Source: Myxococcales bacterium (GTDB taxonomy: Bacteria > Myxococcota > UBA796 > SXON01). Taken from it: a stretch of 48,253 nucleotides of DNA. This document shows positions 1 to 10,021 of this stretch, piece after piece (the stretch's first letter is position 1; the number at the start of each line of letters is the position of its first letter). The notes beneath the pieces were generated by a model. The model did not search any database. It was not told the origin of the DNA and was given only the letters and a program-made list of their open reading frames with translations. Both the position numbers and the translations under genes were made by a program. Location of the stretch: assembly GCA_009692585.1 (NCBI GenBank), contig SHYX01000037.1:1-48253 (forward strand), read 5' to 3'.

Positions 1-546
1 GCGGATCGTGTCGTCGGCCCACCAGAAGTCGCTGTACGAGTAGTCCGTGAACAGGGAACCGTGCCCGTCGAGCCAGGCGTCGCAGTAGGTGCCGACGGTG
101 TCACCACCGGTGACCTCGGTCGCGAAGGCGAACGTGCAGTCGGGGCAGCCCGGCTGGGCGTCGCCACTGCCGCTGTACGTGGCGGACATGTCGCATGCCC
201 ACTCGTCGTTGGCGAGGTTCTTGGCCATGTAGCCATAGGTGGCGTCCACCTTGTTGCCGTCGGAGGCGATCGACCCGTGGGTGAAGAGGTAGGCGGTGCC
301 GGTGTCGGAGTCGGAGTCGGAGTCGGAGTCGGAGTCGGAGTCGGAGTCGGAGTCGGTGTCGGTGTCGGAGTCGGCGGAGTCGGAGTCGGAGTCGGAGTCG
401 GAGTCGGAGTCGGAGTCGGAGTCGGCATCGGCATCACCGCCCCCGGCGGGATCGCCTTCGTCGTCGTCCTTGGTGCTGGTCCCGGTGCAGGCCAGGATGA
501 GGAAGCCGGTGACGGTGAGGGTGAGGCGAAGCGGGAAGATGCGCAT
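1..546 (-). CDS. Lipoprotein with Asp-Ser repeat linker, 3' end outside window
   Basis: The first 182 codons are present; the C-terminus lies beyond the left edge. The start MRIFPLRLTLTVTGFLILAC gives a basic n-region, a hydrophobic core and a lipobox (ILA-Cys), so an outer-membrane or surface lipoprotein is likely. After a short acidic stretch comes a run of Asp-Ser (some Asp-Thr, Asp-Ala) dipeptides of about 45 residues, encoded by a hexanucleotide repeat. A globular part follows, with Cys residues in a CPDC motif and a Trp-rich stretch (SDFWWADD). The start is supported by GGAGTC three bases upstream of ATG. I do not recognise the globular domain. The acidic linker resembles those of the lipoprotein at 30549-31376 and may be a flexible or calcium-binding spacer; that is inference. 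Confidence 0.8.
   Translation of the reverse strand, partial: MRIFPLRLTLTVTGFLILACTGTSTKDDDEGDPAGGGDADADSDSDSDSDSDSDSDSADSDTDTDSDSDSDSDSDSDSDSDTGTAYLFTHGSIASDGNKVDATYGYMAKNLANDEWACDMSATYSGSGDAQPGCPDCTFAFATEVTGGDTVGTYCDAWLDGHGSLFTDYSYSDFWWADDTIR
303..435. repeat. Hexanucleotide tandem repeat (GGAGTC/GACTCC) coding for Asp-Ser linker
   Basis: The plus strand reads as runs of GGAGTC, with occasional GGTGTC, GGCGGA and GGCATC variants. On the coding (minus) strand this is GACTCC, giving Asp-Ser dipeptides. Because the unit is two codons, copy-number change lengthens or shortens the linker without breaking frame. Confidence 0.85.
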
Positions 547-569
547 GGGGACTCCAGAGTGCACGTGTG

Positions 570-1034
570 CTAACGGGCAGCGCGTGGTGGCGCCCGTCCG
601 AATTCTGATGTGTCGTACCCCCGGTCGCCGTAGCGTTCGGCCTGGAGGTGCAGATCGAGCGTGTCCATGGCCTTGAGGAACCGTGCCTCCGCGGTGACGC
701 CCTGTTCGGATTCCAGCCAGATGGCAGCGAGCTGAGGATGGCCCTCGAACAGCCGCGCAGCTGCATCTGCCTCACGACGAGTCTTCTCCTGCGGGGAGAC
801 ACCATCGTGCGGAGTGATGTCGCCGACGCGCACCTCGGCGAGGTCGTGCAACAGCGCCATGGCCAGCAGACGCCCCCGATCGAGCTCGGGCGGCGCCAGG
901 ACCAGCGCCGCCAGCGCCACGCCGAAGCTGTGGTCGGCGACGCTCTCCGGCTCGGCCACACCCACCCGCTTCCACCCGGCACGGTGTAGTTCCTTCAGCG
1001 CCAGGCACTCGTTCAGGAGCTCACGATCGGTCAT
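570..1034 (-). CDS. HD-domain hydrolase, YfbR/HDDC2 5'-deoxynucleotidase-like
   Basis: The 154-residue protein matches the small HD-domain family that includes bacterial YfbR and eukaryotic HDDC2, which remove phosphate from deoxyribonucleoside 5'-monophosphates. Visible family features are WKRVGVAEPESVADHS (His35), the HD pair in ALLHDLAEVRVGDITP (His63, Asp64, with Asp72 downstream) and a late Asp in KAMDTLDL. These would form the divalent-metal site. Length is close to the HDDC2 core. Its ATG overlaps the stop of the FabD-like gene (ATGA at 1031-1034), so it is probably the last gene of that operon. A longer ORF extends upstream on the same strand but only shadows the FabD-like gene. Exact substrate is unknown; metal-dependent phosphohydrolase is secure. 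Confidence 0.85.
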   Translation of the reverse strand: MTDRELLNECLALKELHRAGWKRVGVAEPESVADHSFGVALAALVLAPPELDRGRLLAMALLHDLAEVRVGDITPHDGVSPQEKTRREADAAARLFEGHPQLAAIWLESEQGVTAEARFLKAMDTLDLHLQAERYGDRGYDTSEFGRAPPRAAR

Positions 1035-2034
1035 GCGCGCGTCACCAGCGACCGCTGCTCGGGACGCGCCATCGACAGCACGAAGGGGTGCGCCTCCTGC
1101 GCCGCGATGAAGTCGGCCTTGCTGTGCCGACCGCGCCAGCCCTCGGCGATGAGCGCCTGCGCCACCGGCCCCCCCAGGTTGCCGCCCGGGCCGAGCAGGA
1201 CCAGCGCATCGGGAGCGTACTCGCGAAGGACGACGCGCACGCTCGCGGTGAAGTCGTAGGGGGCGACCACCTGGTGGCCGAGGGTGTAGGCGGCGATCTC
1301 GGCGGGGTCGGCGGAGCGCGGCCGGAAGATCGCGCCGCGGCCGTCGACCATCGCAATCGCCGGGGGGCGCCACTGCAGGCCCGCGAGGTCCTCGGCCGCG
1401 CGCGCCGCGGTCTCGGCCAGTAGCGGGGTGTGGAACGCCGAATGCAGGGGGAGCAACATCGGCGCGTCGTGGTGACCGATCCGGCGCGGCGGGAGCGTCG
1501 CGAGTGCGGTCGCGACCGCAGCCTGGTCTCCTCCGAGGACCAGTTGCCCGCCGAGGAGGATGCTTTTGTGGAGGTTCGGCGTGTTCCTCAACAGCGCGTC
1601 CACCTCCGGCGAGGGCCGGGGCCGCCACTCGTCATCGCACAGCGGGTACAGGACCTGGCCACCGATGACGTTCCCCGCCTGGTACTGTCCCATCGCCTCC
1701 ACCAATCGGAGGCCGTCGCCCAGGGGCAGCGCGCCGGCAACAATCAGCGCCGTATACCAGCCCATGGAGTTGCCGATCACGGCAACGACCTCGACACCAT
1801 CGAGCTGGTCGCGGTCGGCGAGCGTGCACGCCGCGGTCAGGATCGACGCATTCTCTCCGGCAATGTGAACTCGTGAGGAGTACTGTGCGGCGCCGTCCAT
1901 CTCGGTGGGGGTGGGCCGCCCGAGCGCCGCGCGCATCGCATCGGCCTCGCGCACCGAGGGTGTCGAGGTGAGCGAGCCGAGTTGTTCGCGCCCGTAGCTG
2001 CCACGACCGGGGCACACCAAGACGACGCGCCGGG

Positions 2035-2038
<4 letters not shown>
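1031..2038 (-). CDS. FabD-like acyl-CoA:ACP acyltransferase (malonyltransferase fold)
   Basis: The 335-residue protein has the alpha/beta hydrolase-like acyltransferase fold of FabD. The nucleophile elbow reads VVAVIGNSMGWYTAL, with Ser91 in GxSxG, where most FabD proteins have GHSLG. A catalytic His is expected in LLPLHSAFHTPLL. The N-terminal VLVCPGRGSYG replaces the usual FPGQGSQ. The start is GTG and overlaps the stop of the E1 fusion gene (GTGA, 2035-2038), so the two are translationally coupled. Family members load malonyl or other acyl groups onto acyl carrier protein. No ACP, ketosynthase or other fatty-acid gene is in the window, so this is more likely a specialised acyltransferase working with its 2-oxoacid dehydrogenase neighbour than the housekeeping FabD. 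Acceptor and acyl group are unknown. Confidence 0.8.
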
Positions 2039-4236
<2,198 letters not shown>

Positions 4237-4263
4237 GACGGCATTGCCGCTAACCCCTCCCGC

Positions 4264-4731
4264 TCAGATTGGGGGGGCGAGCGAAGGGTGCACGAACACC
4301 CGCAACGTGCCGGGCCGGGTCGTCGGGAGACGATCGACATCGACGAGGGCGAACCCCGCCCGTTCCAACGGCGTGCTGCCCGATGGGGCGCCGATCAGCT
4401 TTCCGACGAGCCGTCCCAGCGTCGGCTCGTGGCCGACCAGGAGCGGGTCGTCGAGTTCGGCGCACCTCCGAAGGATCGCGTCCAGGTCCGGCCACGCCAG
4501 TTCTTCTGCCTCGAGCAATGCGACGCCCGGAAAACGCTCGCCAACGATCAGGGCCGTCTGCTGCGCGCGCACCAGTGGACTGTGCACGATCAGCTTCGGC
4601 CGGTACCCCGCGCGGTAGATGAGCTCGGCCATGCGCGCCAGCTCGGCCCGGCCGGCCGGGACCAGGCGCCGATCGAAGTCCGATCGTGCGTGCTCTTCGG
4701 CAATGCCGTGACGGAGGATGCCGATTCGCAT
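4264..4731 (-). CDS. sixA: Phosphohistidine phosphatase SixA
   Basis: The 155-residue product is a histidine-phosphatase-superfamily protein of SixA size. The N-terminal MRIGILRHGIAEE carries the RHG signature, with His8 as the phospho-accepting residue. The second catalytic His lies in PLLVGHEPTLGRLV, which also fits the SixA GHEP motif. SVxxRAxQTA-type residues appear as HSPLVRAQQTA. SixA enzymes remove phosphate from histidine in phosphorelay or PTS-type proteins. The gene sits 17 bases after a small helical protein and 26 before the E1 fusion, on the same strand, so it is probably co-transcribed. Its target here is unknown. Confidence 0.9.
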   Translation of the reverse strand: MRIGILRHGIAEEHARSDFDRRLVPAGRAELARMAELIYRAGYRPKLIVHSPLVRAQQTALIVGERFPGVALLEAEELAWPDLDAILRRCAELDDPLLVGHEPTLGRLVGKLIGAPSGSTPLERAGFALVDVDRLPTTRPGTLRVFVHPSLAPPI

Positions 4732-4749
4732 GTGGCGGCGGGCTTATCC

Positions 4750-5361
4750 TCAGAACTCCGGCGCGCGCAGGCTCTTCCCGAGCTGGCGGGCCGTTTGGGC
4801 AACCGCGGTCAGCAGGTTGTGGTCGTCCGCGTCGTCGGCCAGGGTGTGTGCTTCGTGCAGGGCGGCCTCGTCGTCATCCATGCGTGCGAGAGCAAGTCGC
4901 GAGAGAACTTGATCGCGAAGCTCCGTCGCTTCGGTGGCGACACGGCGAACGAGGGCGCTGGCTTCTGGCCGACGACCCGCCGTCAAGAGGGCGAAGGCGC
5001 GACGGAGGCGCCCGTCGTTGTCGAGGGTCGCGTCGTCTGCAGCCAAGAGCGCCTGATCCCGGAGTCGGCCCTCCTCGGCGGTATGCAGGCTTGCCACCGA
5101 GCGCGCGAGGTCGGTGTGCAAGGCCCGAAGCGCGGCCACGCCGTCGGCGTCGCCCAGCGCCTTGGCGATCCGGATGGCAGCGATCACCTCGCGCGCACCC
5201 TCCTCGGCGCGGCCGACCGCGCGCAGCGCCTGCGCCTGCCACGCGCGTCGGCGCGCCTCGTCGGCCGGGACGAGCGGGGGCAGCGCCTCCAAGAGCGCCA
5301 GCGCCTCGGCCGCGTCGCCCGCCTGGAGCGCGGAATAGGCCGCCGTCAGCCCGGCGTTCAT
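4750..5361 (-). CDS. Ala-rich helical (TPR-like) protein
   Basis: I do not recognise a specific family. The 203-residue product is almost entirely alpha-helical by composition, with repeated helix pairs resembling tetratricopeptide repeats, for example AYSALQAGDAAEALALLEAL near the N-terminus and LRRAFALLTAGRRPEASALV in the middle. It has no signal peptide or membrane segment, so it should be cytoplasmic. The ATG overlaps the stop of the upstream adenosylhomocysteinase-like gene (ATGA, 5358-5361), so the two are probably translated together. A much longer reading frame continues upstream on this strand but is an out-of-frame shadow of that neighbour. A protein-protein adaptor role is the most that can be inferred. 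Confidence 0.7.
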   Translation of the reverse strand: MNAGLTAAYSALQAGDAAEALALLEALPPLVPADEARRRAWQAQALRAVGRAEEGAREVIAAIRIAKALGDADGVAALRALHTDLARSVASLHTAEEGRLRDQALLAADDATLDNDGRLRRAFALLTAGRRPEASALVRRVATEATELRDQVLSRLALARMDDDEAALHEAHTLADDADDHNLLTAVAQTARQLGKSLRAPEF

Positions 5362-6494
5362 CCGGCCGGCCTCTCGATTACGCCCAGGGCCATCCGCGCC
5401 GCCTCCTCCTCCAGGCCCACCGGCAATCGGAGTTCGCCAGCCGGGAGGTCGGTTCGCGCCACGTGTTCCAGACCCAGCCCGAGGAGCAGGAAGTGAAGCA
5501 GCACCGGTTCCGGTGAGCCGGAGTTGGTGACGATGTTCAGCGGGTGGCCGTCCGCCAGCACCGTCACCCTGCGACCGCTCGGAAGGGTGTACCGGACCAC
5601 GCGCGGCCCGATCTGGTCGACGGTGGTGGCGTGGTTCCGGAGCCAGGCCACGTCGATCTCGTCGCCGCCGTGGCCGGCGCTGAGCACGATGGACCCTTCC
5701 GGGAGCGTGGCCAGCTCGGCGGGGCCGAGGGTGTGCCGCCTTCCGGTCGCGGTGACGACGATGCGGCCCCGCTTGAGCGCGGGGACCGCGTCGGTGGTGG
5801 CCAGCCCGTCGTAGTGCGCGATCAGGCGTCGCACCGGGTCGTTTTCGGCGACCTCGACCGTCGCCCCTGCGGCCCGGGCAAACGCTGCGACCCCGGCGCC
5901 GACGGGGCCATAGCCGACGACGAGCACCATGCGTCCCGACAGATGTTGTCCGGTCAGGGTGGTGAAGGCGGGCCAGAGCCCTTCGCCCACCCCGCGCCGA
6001 CTCTCGATCGCGGGCTTCAGGAGACCGTCGTTGATGTTGAGCACGGGGAAGGGGAGCGCCAGGCGTTCTCGGAGGCGACTGATTCCCGACGCCGTGATCT
6101 CGACACCGCCGCGCGGACGCTGGCCCCCGTCGAGGAGCGCCGATCCGAGCGCGAACCCGACGTCGGCGAAGAGCATCGGTTCTTCGGCCACCGTCGCTTC
6201 GACGCCGTCGCGCGAACCCCGCCCGGTGTGGACCTCGAGGCCCAACGTCCGCATGTACTCGACGACGCCGTGATCGGTCGTCGCCGGGTTCGCCGCGCTG
6301 ACCACCCATCGGCCGCCACCCAGGACGAGTTCGCGCATCAGCGCCAGCGTGATGGTCGTGAGGTGCAGGTGCACGCCCACGGTGAGCCCCTCGAACGGTC
6401 GGCTGGCAGCCCAGCGGGTGCCGAGGCCCTGGAGGATCGGGAAGAAGGCGTCGATGCGGGCCAGCTCGGCGCTGACGCGGGCGTAGTCGGACAT
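5358..6494 (-). CDS. Divergent S-adenosylhomocysteine hydrolase-like protein
   Basis: The 378-residue protein follows the adenosylhomocysteinase layout: a substrate domain, then an NAD-binding Rossmann insert (VLVVGYGPVGAGVAAFARA, about 190-208), then a return to the substrate domain. Aligning by eye, LHLTTITLAL matches the LHMTVQTAVL segment (His44), LNINDGLLKPAIES matches the catalytic Lys segment (Lys160), and SAGHGGDEID matches GHFDxEID. Departures are notable: the Asp four residues after the Lys is Glu164, the next Asn is Ser165, and the C-terminal conserved block is degenerate. It is also some 50 residues shorter than usual. True enzymes split S-adenosylhomocysteine into adenosine and homocysteine. 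Here a related NAD-dependent reaction or altered substrate is possible, and no methionine-cycle genes are adjacent. Confidence 0.75.
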   Translation of the reverse strand: MSDYARVSAELARIDAFFPILQGLGTRWAASRPFEGLTVGVHLHLTTITLALMRELVLGGGRWVVSAANPATTDHGVVEYMRTLGLEVHTGRGSRDGVEATVAEEPMLFADVGFALGSALLDGGQRPRGGVEITASGISRLRERLALPFPVLNINDGLLKPAIESRRGVGEGLWPAFTTLTGQHLSGRMVLVVGYGPVGAGVAAFARAAGATVEVAENDPVRRLIAHYDGLATTDAVPALKRGRIVVTATGRRHTLGPAELATLPEGSIVLSAGHGGDEIDVAWLRNHATTVDQIGPRVVRYTLPSGRRVTVLADGHPLNIVTNSGSPEPVLLHFLLLGLGLEHVARTDLPAGELRLPVGLEEEAARMALGVIERPAG

Positions 6495-6521
6495 TCGACC
6501 GATGTATCCCGCCCAACGCCG

Positions 6522-7895
6522 CTAGAAGTTCACCATCGCGCCGGCGCCCACGGTCGCGATCGGCGCCGGAATGTCCACGCCGTCGGGCAGCATCCCCTCG
6601 ATAGGATCCAGGTGGTAGGAGAAGTGGAACTCTCCGTTGTCGCCGTAGTAGACCCCGGCGTAGCCGTTGACGCTGAGGAAGGTGTTGAGCCTGGTCGAGA
6701 CGTCCAGGCGCGAGGCGTAGGTGTGGTCGCTGAGGTTGCCCAGCGTGCTGACGGTGAAGCTGGTGTCGTCCCAGTTGCCGGGACCGGGGACGGCGACGTA
6801 GACACCAAAGTAGTGTTCACCAAGGTAGAATGGGGTGAATGCTCCCTTGACCAGGAGGAAGGGGTACAGCGTCGAGTCGGCGTAGCCCGACCCGTTGTAG
6901 AAGTACTCGCCCCCGACGTACAGGGTGTCGTCGTCGTTGATCTGAACGCCGATCTCGGCGCCGGCCACCAGCTGTGGAATCCACTCGTCGCGGTGGTCGA
7001 CCTCCTCGGGAAGGGTCAGGGTCGCGATGTCGAAGTCGCCCTCGTAGGTGGGGGTTTCGTCGCCGTGGCGGACGGCGCCTTCCACACGAAGGTCCACCGG
7101 GCCGACCGCCGCGGAGAGGTCGGCGCCCAGGCGCACCGGGTCGCCCTCACGCGCCGCGGCCGTCAGGGCGATCTCCGACGGGCCCAGGACCCACTCCGTG
7201 CGCAGCGCGCCCCCGATCTGCCCGATCGTGTCGGCCCCGTCGAAGTTCGCGACCGCGTAGAGGTTCGCGCCGAGCGTCTCGATGGGGACGTGGACCTTCA
7301 GCAGCGTCACGCCGGTGCGGGTGTCGAAGACGGCGACGTCCAGCGCGTTGAGCGTCTGCTGGCTCAGGACGTCGGTCGGGTTCCAGAAACGGCCGCTCCC
7401 CCATCGGATCCTCTGCCGGCCCGCGGTGACAAAAACCCGGTTGGCAAGGTCGAACTTCACCCACAGCTGGTCGAGCGCGACGGAGGCCGGCTCGAGATCG
7501 TTCCCCAGGTAGTCTTCGTCGCCATCGGCGATGGTGAAGTCGTAGGTGAGTCGCGCCTGGGCAAAACCCCGCACCCGGTCATTGGGCCGGACGTCGGTGA
7601 ACAGGTCCAGCAGGTTGGGCGAGCTGTACAGCGTGTCCTCGGGGTCGGTGTCCGCGTAGATGGAGCTGGTGGCGCGCAGGTAGAGCTTGCCACCCACCGT
7701 GAGCCGCTCGTCGGCGAGGCCGATGCGGGACAGGATGTCGGCCGCGGCGGTCTCGGTGATCTCGATGCCCAGGTCCCCCACGGGAAGCGCGGCGGCCACG
7801 GGCGGCGCCTCCGCTGGGGGGGCAGCGCCGAACAGCGCGTCTTCATCGACGTCTTCCGCGAGCGCGGCGGCGGCGAGCCAGTAGAGGGTGCCCAT
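6522..7895 (-). CDS. Outer-membrane beta-barrel protein
   Basis: The 457-residue product has a short signal peptide (MGTLYWLAAAALA, cleavage about residue 14), an acidic and Ala/Pro-rich spacer, and then alternating amphipathic strands typical of a barrel: LTVGGKLYLRATSSIYAD, FVTAGRQRIRWGSGRFWNP, LYVGGEYFYNGSGYAD. The last residue is Phe (AGAMVNF), the usual barrel-assembly signal. The GRQRIRWG-RFWNPTDVL segment is reminiscent of DUF1302-type porin-like proteins, but I cannot assign a family firmly. The gene starts one base after the LolA-like gene stop and follows the ABC permeases on the same strand. This context suggests an outer-membrane exit or receptor for the exporter. Confidence 0.75.
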   Translation of the reverse strand: MGTLYWLAAAALAEDVDEDALFGAAPPAEAPPVAAALPVGDLGIEITETAAADILSRIGLADERLTVGGKLYLRATSSIYADTDPEDTLYSSPNLLDLFTDVRPNDRVRGFAQARLTYDFTIADGDEDYLGNDLEPASVALDQLWVKFDLANRVFVTAGRQRIRWGSGRFWNPTDVLSQQTLNALDVAVFDTRTGVTLLKVHVPIETLGANLYAVANFDGADTIGQIGGALRTEWVLGPSEIALTAAAREGDPVRLGADLSAAVGPVDLRVEGAVRHGDETPTYEGDFDIATLTLPEEVDHRDEWIPQLVAGAEIGVQINDDDTLYVGGEYFYNGSGYADSTLYPFLLVKGAFTPFYLGEHYFGVYVAVPGPGNWDDTSFTVSTLGNLSDHTYASRLDVSTRLNTFLSVNGYAGVYYGDNGEFHFSYHLDPIEGMLPDGVDIPAPIATVGAGAMVNF

Positions 7896-7896
7896 C

Positions 7897-8646
7897 TCAG
7901 CGGCTCTTCGCTTCGAGCCAGGCTTTGGTGAAGATGTTCGGGTCGAGCGCCTTCAGATCGACCTCCTGGATCACCACCGTCGTGGAGGTGCCCTTCTCGA
8001 CCTCGTCGATGATGCGGATCTCCTTGGGGAAGTAGACGTCGGCGCCCTTGGACTCCGACTTCATCTTGTTCCACGCCGGGTAGTAGGTCGTGCGCATCAG
8101 CCGGCCCGAGTCGGCGAAGTCCTGCCGCTTCAGGGTGTTGCCGGTGGCCTTGTCGATCCAGAGCTCGGCGACGGGAAAGCCGACGTCGGCACCGGGCTTT
8201 ACGGTGAGCTTCAGGTGCTCGACCGCGTAGGAGCCCAGCTTTTCGTCGCCGACAAAACTCGGCGTGTACTCGACCGCCAGCCGCGACTCGTCGAAGTCCT
8301 GGCGGTTGGAACTCGTGCCACCGATGCGTTCACGTTCGGTGCGGCGCTCCCATTTGCCGACGGTGGGGTCGTAGAGGAACATGTTCTTGTCCAGCCGCAA
8401 GTATCCTTTTCCAGCTTCGGACTGCGGCTTGACGAACAGGATGATCAGCTTGTCGTCGGCGTCGCGACGGTAGACCACCGCCTGGTACACCAGATCAGAT
8501 TTGTCGGCTTGTTTGTTCTCGATGTACACCAGCGACTTGTAGTCGCCGCTGTTGGCCTGCCGATCATCGATGACCGAAAGGCGCTTCACCATCTCCTCGG
8601 CGGAGGGCGCGGCGAAGGCGAGGGTAACCAGACAGAGGGTCAACAT
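7897..8646 (-). CDS. LolA-like outer-membrane lipoprotein-sorting family protein
   Basis: The 249-residue product begins with a signal peptide (MLTLCLVTLAFA, cleavage before APSAEEM) and continues as a LolA-fold protein of the group usually named outer membrane lipoprotein-sorting protein. Supporting pieces are LRLDKNMFLYDPTVGKWERR, ESRLAVEYTPSFVGDE, AELWIDKATGNTLKRQDF and FPKEIRIIDEVEKGTSTTVV. Family members form a half-barrel that carries a lipid or acyl chain across the periplasm. The gene lies between an FtsX-type permease (27 bases upstream) and an outer-membrane barrel (1 base downstream), matching a trans-envelope lipid or lipoprotein path. The cargo is unknown. True LolA is shorter, about 180-200 residues mature, so this is a paralogous family rather than LolA itself. 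Confidence 0.85.
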   Translation of the reverse strand: MLTLCLVTLAFAAPSAEEMVKRLSVIDDRQANSGDYKSLVYIENKQADKSDLVYQAVVYRRDADDKLIILFVKPQSEAGKGYLRLDKNMFLYDPTVGKWERRTERERIGGTSSNRQDFDESRLAVEYTPSFVGDEKLGSYAVEHLKLTVKPGADVGFPVAELWIDKATGNTLKRQDFADSGRLMRTTYYPAWNKMKSESKGADVYFPKEIRIIDEVEKGTSTTVVIQEVDLKALDPNIFTKAWLEAKSR

Positions 8647-8674
8647 CGGGAGCTCGGGGAGTCGGGGGAGCGCG

Positions 8675-10018
8675 TCAGGCGGTGTGGCCCAGGGCGACGA
8701 TCGGGCGCAAGCGGGCGGCCAACGCGGCTGGCCAGAAGGCGGCGAGCCCGGTGACCGCCGTCAGCACCACGACCACCTGGGCCAGGGTGCTCGGCCGCAC
8801 CGCCATGGGGATGGTGTCGGCCAATAGGATCATCTTCATCGCGTCGATCGGCGCCGGGATGGCGGCGGCGTCGATGCCGAGCGCGAGCGCCGCCCCGACC
8901 AACGCGCCCAGTGTCGTCGCGAACAGCCCGAGCAGGGTCGCCTCGATCATGAACAGCAACAGCACGCGTCGGCGGTGAATGCCGATCGCCCGCATCGTCC
9001 CGATCTCCCGGGTGCGCTCACGAACGACGTTGAACATGGTGTTGATGATCCCGATGGCGACGATCACCAAGAGCACACTCGCGATGAACACGCTCACGAC
9101 GTTGAAGACGTCCAGGATGCGAACGAGGAAGGACACCTCGTCGCGCCAGATGGTGAGGTCCAGCTTCTGGCCGGTCCAATCTTCGCCGGCCACGACCTCG
9201 AACTTGAAGAAGAAGGGGTCCCCCTGGTGGTCCATCAGCTGGAAGCCCGCCTGCGCCAGGGAGATGCGCAGCGAGTTCATGACCTCTTCGGCGCGGTCGA
9301 TGTCCTTTAGGTAGACCCAGAACGCGCCGGTCGTGTCGTCACTGAGCTTGTACACGGTGCGCAGGGTCTGCATGTTCCCCAATACCGACCAGCTCGACAG
9401 CATGCCCATGTCACGGGCGATGGCCACCACGGTCAGATCGATGGTGTTGGTCCGACCGTCGTTGGTTTCGGTCACAAAGGTGATGGCGTCGCCGACGTCC
9501 ACCTCCAGGCGTTTGGCCTGGTTCACGAAGAGGATGGCCGCGCCCGGCTCGGACAGGCGCGAAGCGTCCCCGAGGATCTCTTCTTTGCCGCCTTCTTTGT
9601 ACTCGCTCTGTTGGGCGAGTTGCAGGGTGGATACGAATCGGGGCTCGTCCGCGATGGTCACCCCGCCGAACGCGGACTGAACCGTGCCCCCCGGACCGAT
9701 GAACTTGCCCCAGCCGCGGCCACGCGCGATGATGAAGTCGAGGTCCGGCGTGGACTCCTGGAGGACCTTGCGCACCTTCGCGGCGTCGGTCACCAGTGGA
9801 ATCGCCTGGCTGGGGCTCGGCTTGTAGAAGCCGGCCACCACGACGTGCCCCGCCGAGAGCGTCGTTGCGCTGGTCACGAGGTTGTCCGCGATGCCCTGAC
9901 TCATCGCCAGGAGCAGGATCAGGAGCGCCGTGACCAGCCCGATCGCGGAGGACAACAGCGCGGTGCGCCGCCGCGCTTGGATGAGGTTGCGAGTCGCGAT
10001 GAGCACGAGCACGCCCAT
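8675..10018 (-). CDS. ABC transporter permease, FtsX/MacB (LolC/E) type
   Basis: The 447-residue protein has the four-helix MacB/LolC topology: one helix near the N-terminus (about 18-40), a large periplasmic domain, then three C-terminal helices (around IASVLLVIVAIGIINTMF, LLGLFATTLGALVGAALAL and VVVLTAVTGLAAFWPAAL). The conserved cytoplasmic segment RERTREIGTMRAIGIHRRRV, which contacts the ATPase, is present. Such permeases do not form a classical channel; they transmit ATP-driven motion to the periplasmic domain to extract or push out lipids, lipoproteins or peptides. It lies 3 bases after the second permease and ahead of the LolA-like gene. Start ATG at 10018. Confidence 0.9.
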   Translation of the reverse strand: MGVLVLIATRNLIQARRRTALLSSAIGLVTALLILLLAMSQGIADNLVTSATTLSAGHVVVAGFYKPSPSQAIPLVTDAAKVRKVLQESTPDLDFIIARGRGWGKFIGPGGTVQSAFGGVTIADEPRFVSTLQLAQQSEYKEGGKEEILGDASRLSEPGAAILFVNQAKRLEVDVGDAITFVTETNDGRTNTIDLTVVAIARDMGMLSSWSVLGNMQTLRTVYKLSDDTTGAFWVYLKDIDRAEEVMNSLRISLAQAGFQLMDHQGDPFFFKFEVVAGEDWTGQKLDLTIWRDEVSFLVRILDVFNVVSVFIASVLLVIVAIGIINTMFNVVRERTREIGTMRAIGIHRRRVLLLFMIEATLLGLFATTLGALVGAALALGIDAAAIPAPIDAMKMILLADTIPMAVRPSTLAQVVVVLTAVTGLAAFWPAALAARLRPIVALGHTA

Positions 10019-10021
10019 GAT

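Noticed and set aside
296..676. Plus-strand frame coding for a Ser-Glu repeat protein
   Set aside because: It is the complementary reading of the Asp-Ser linker; the minus frame has a signal peptide, lipobox and Shine-Dalgarno, this one has none.
570..1034. HD protein as part of a Cas3 or nucleotide-signalling defence system
   Set aside because: Size and motifs fit the YfbR/HDDC2 housekeeping group, and no helicase, Cas, cyclase or effector gene is nearby.
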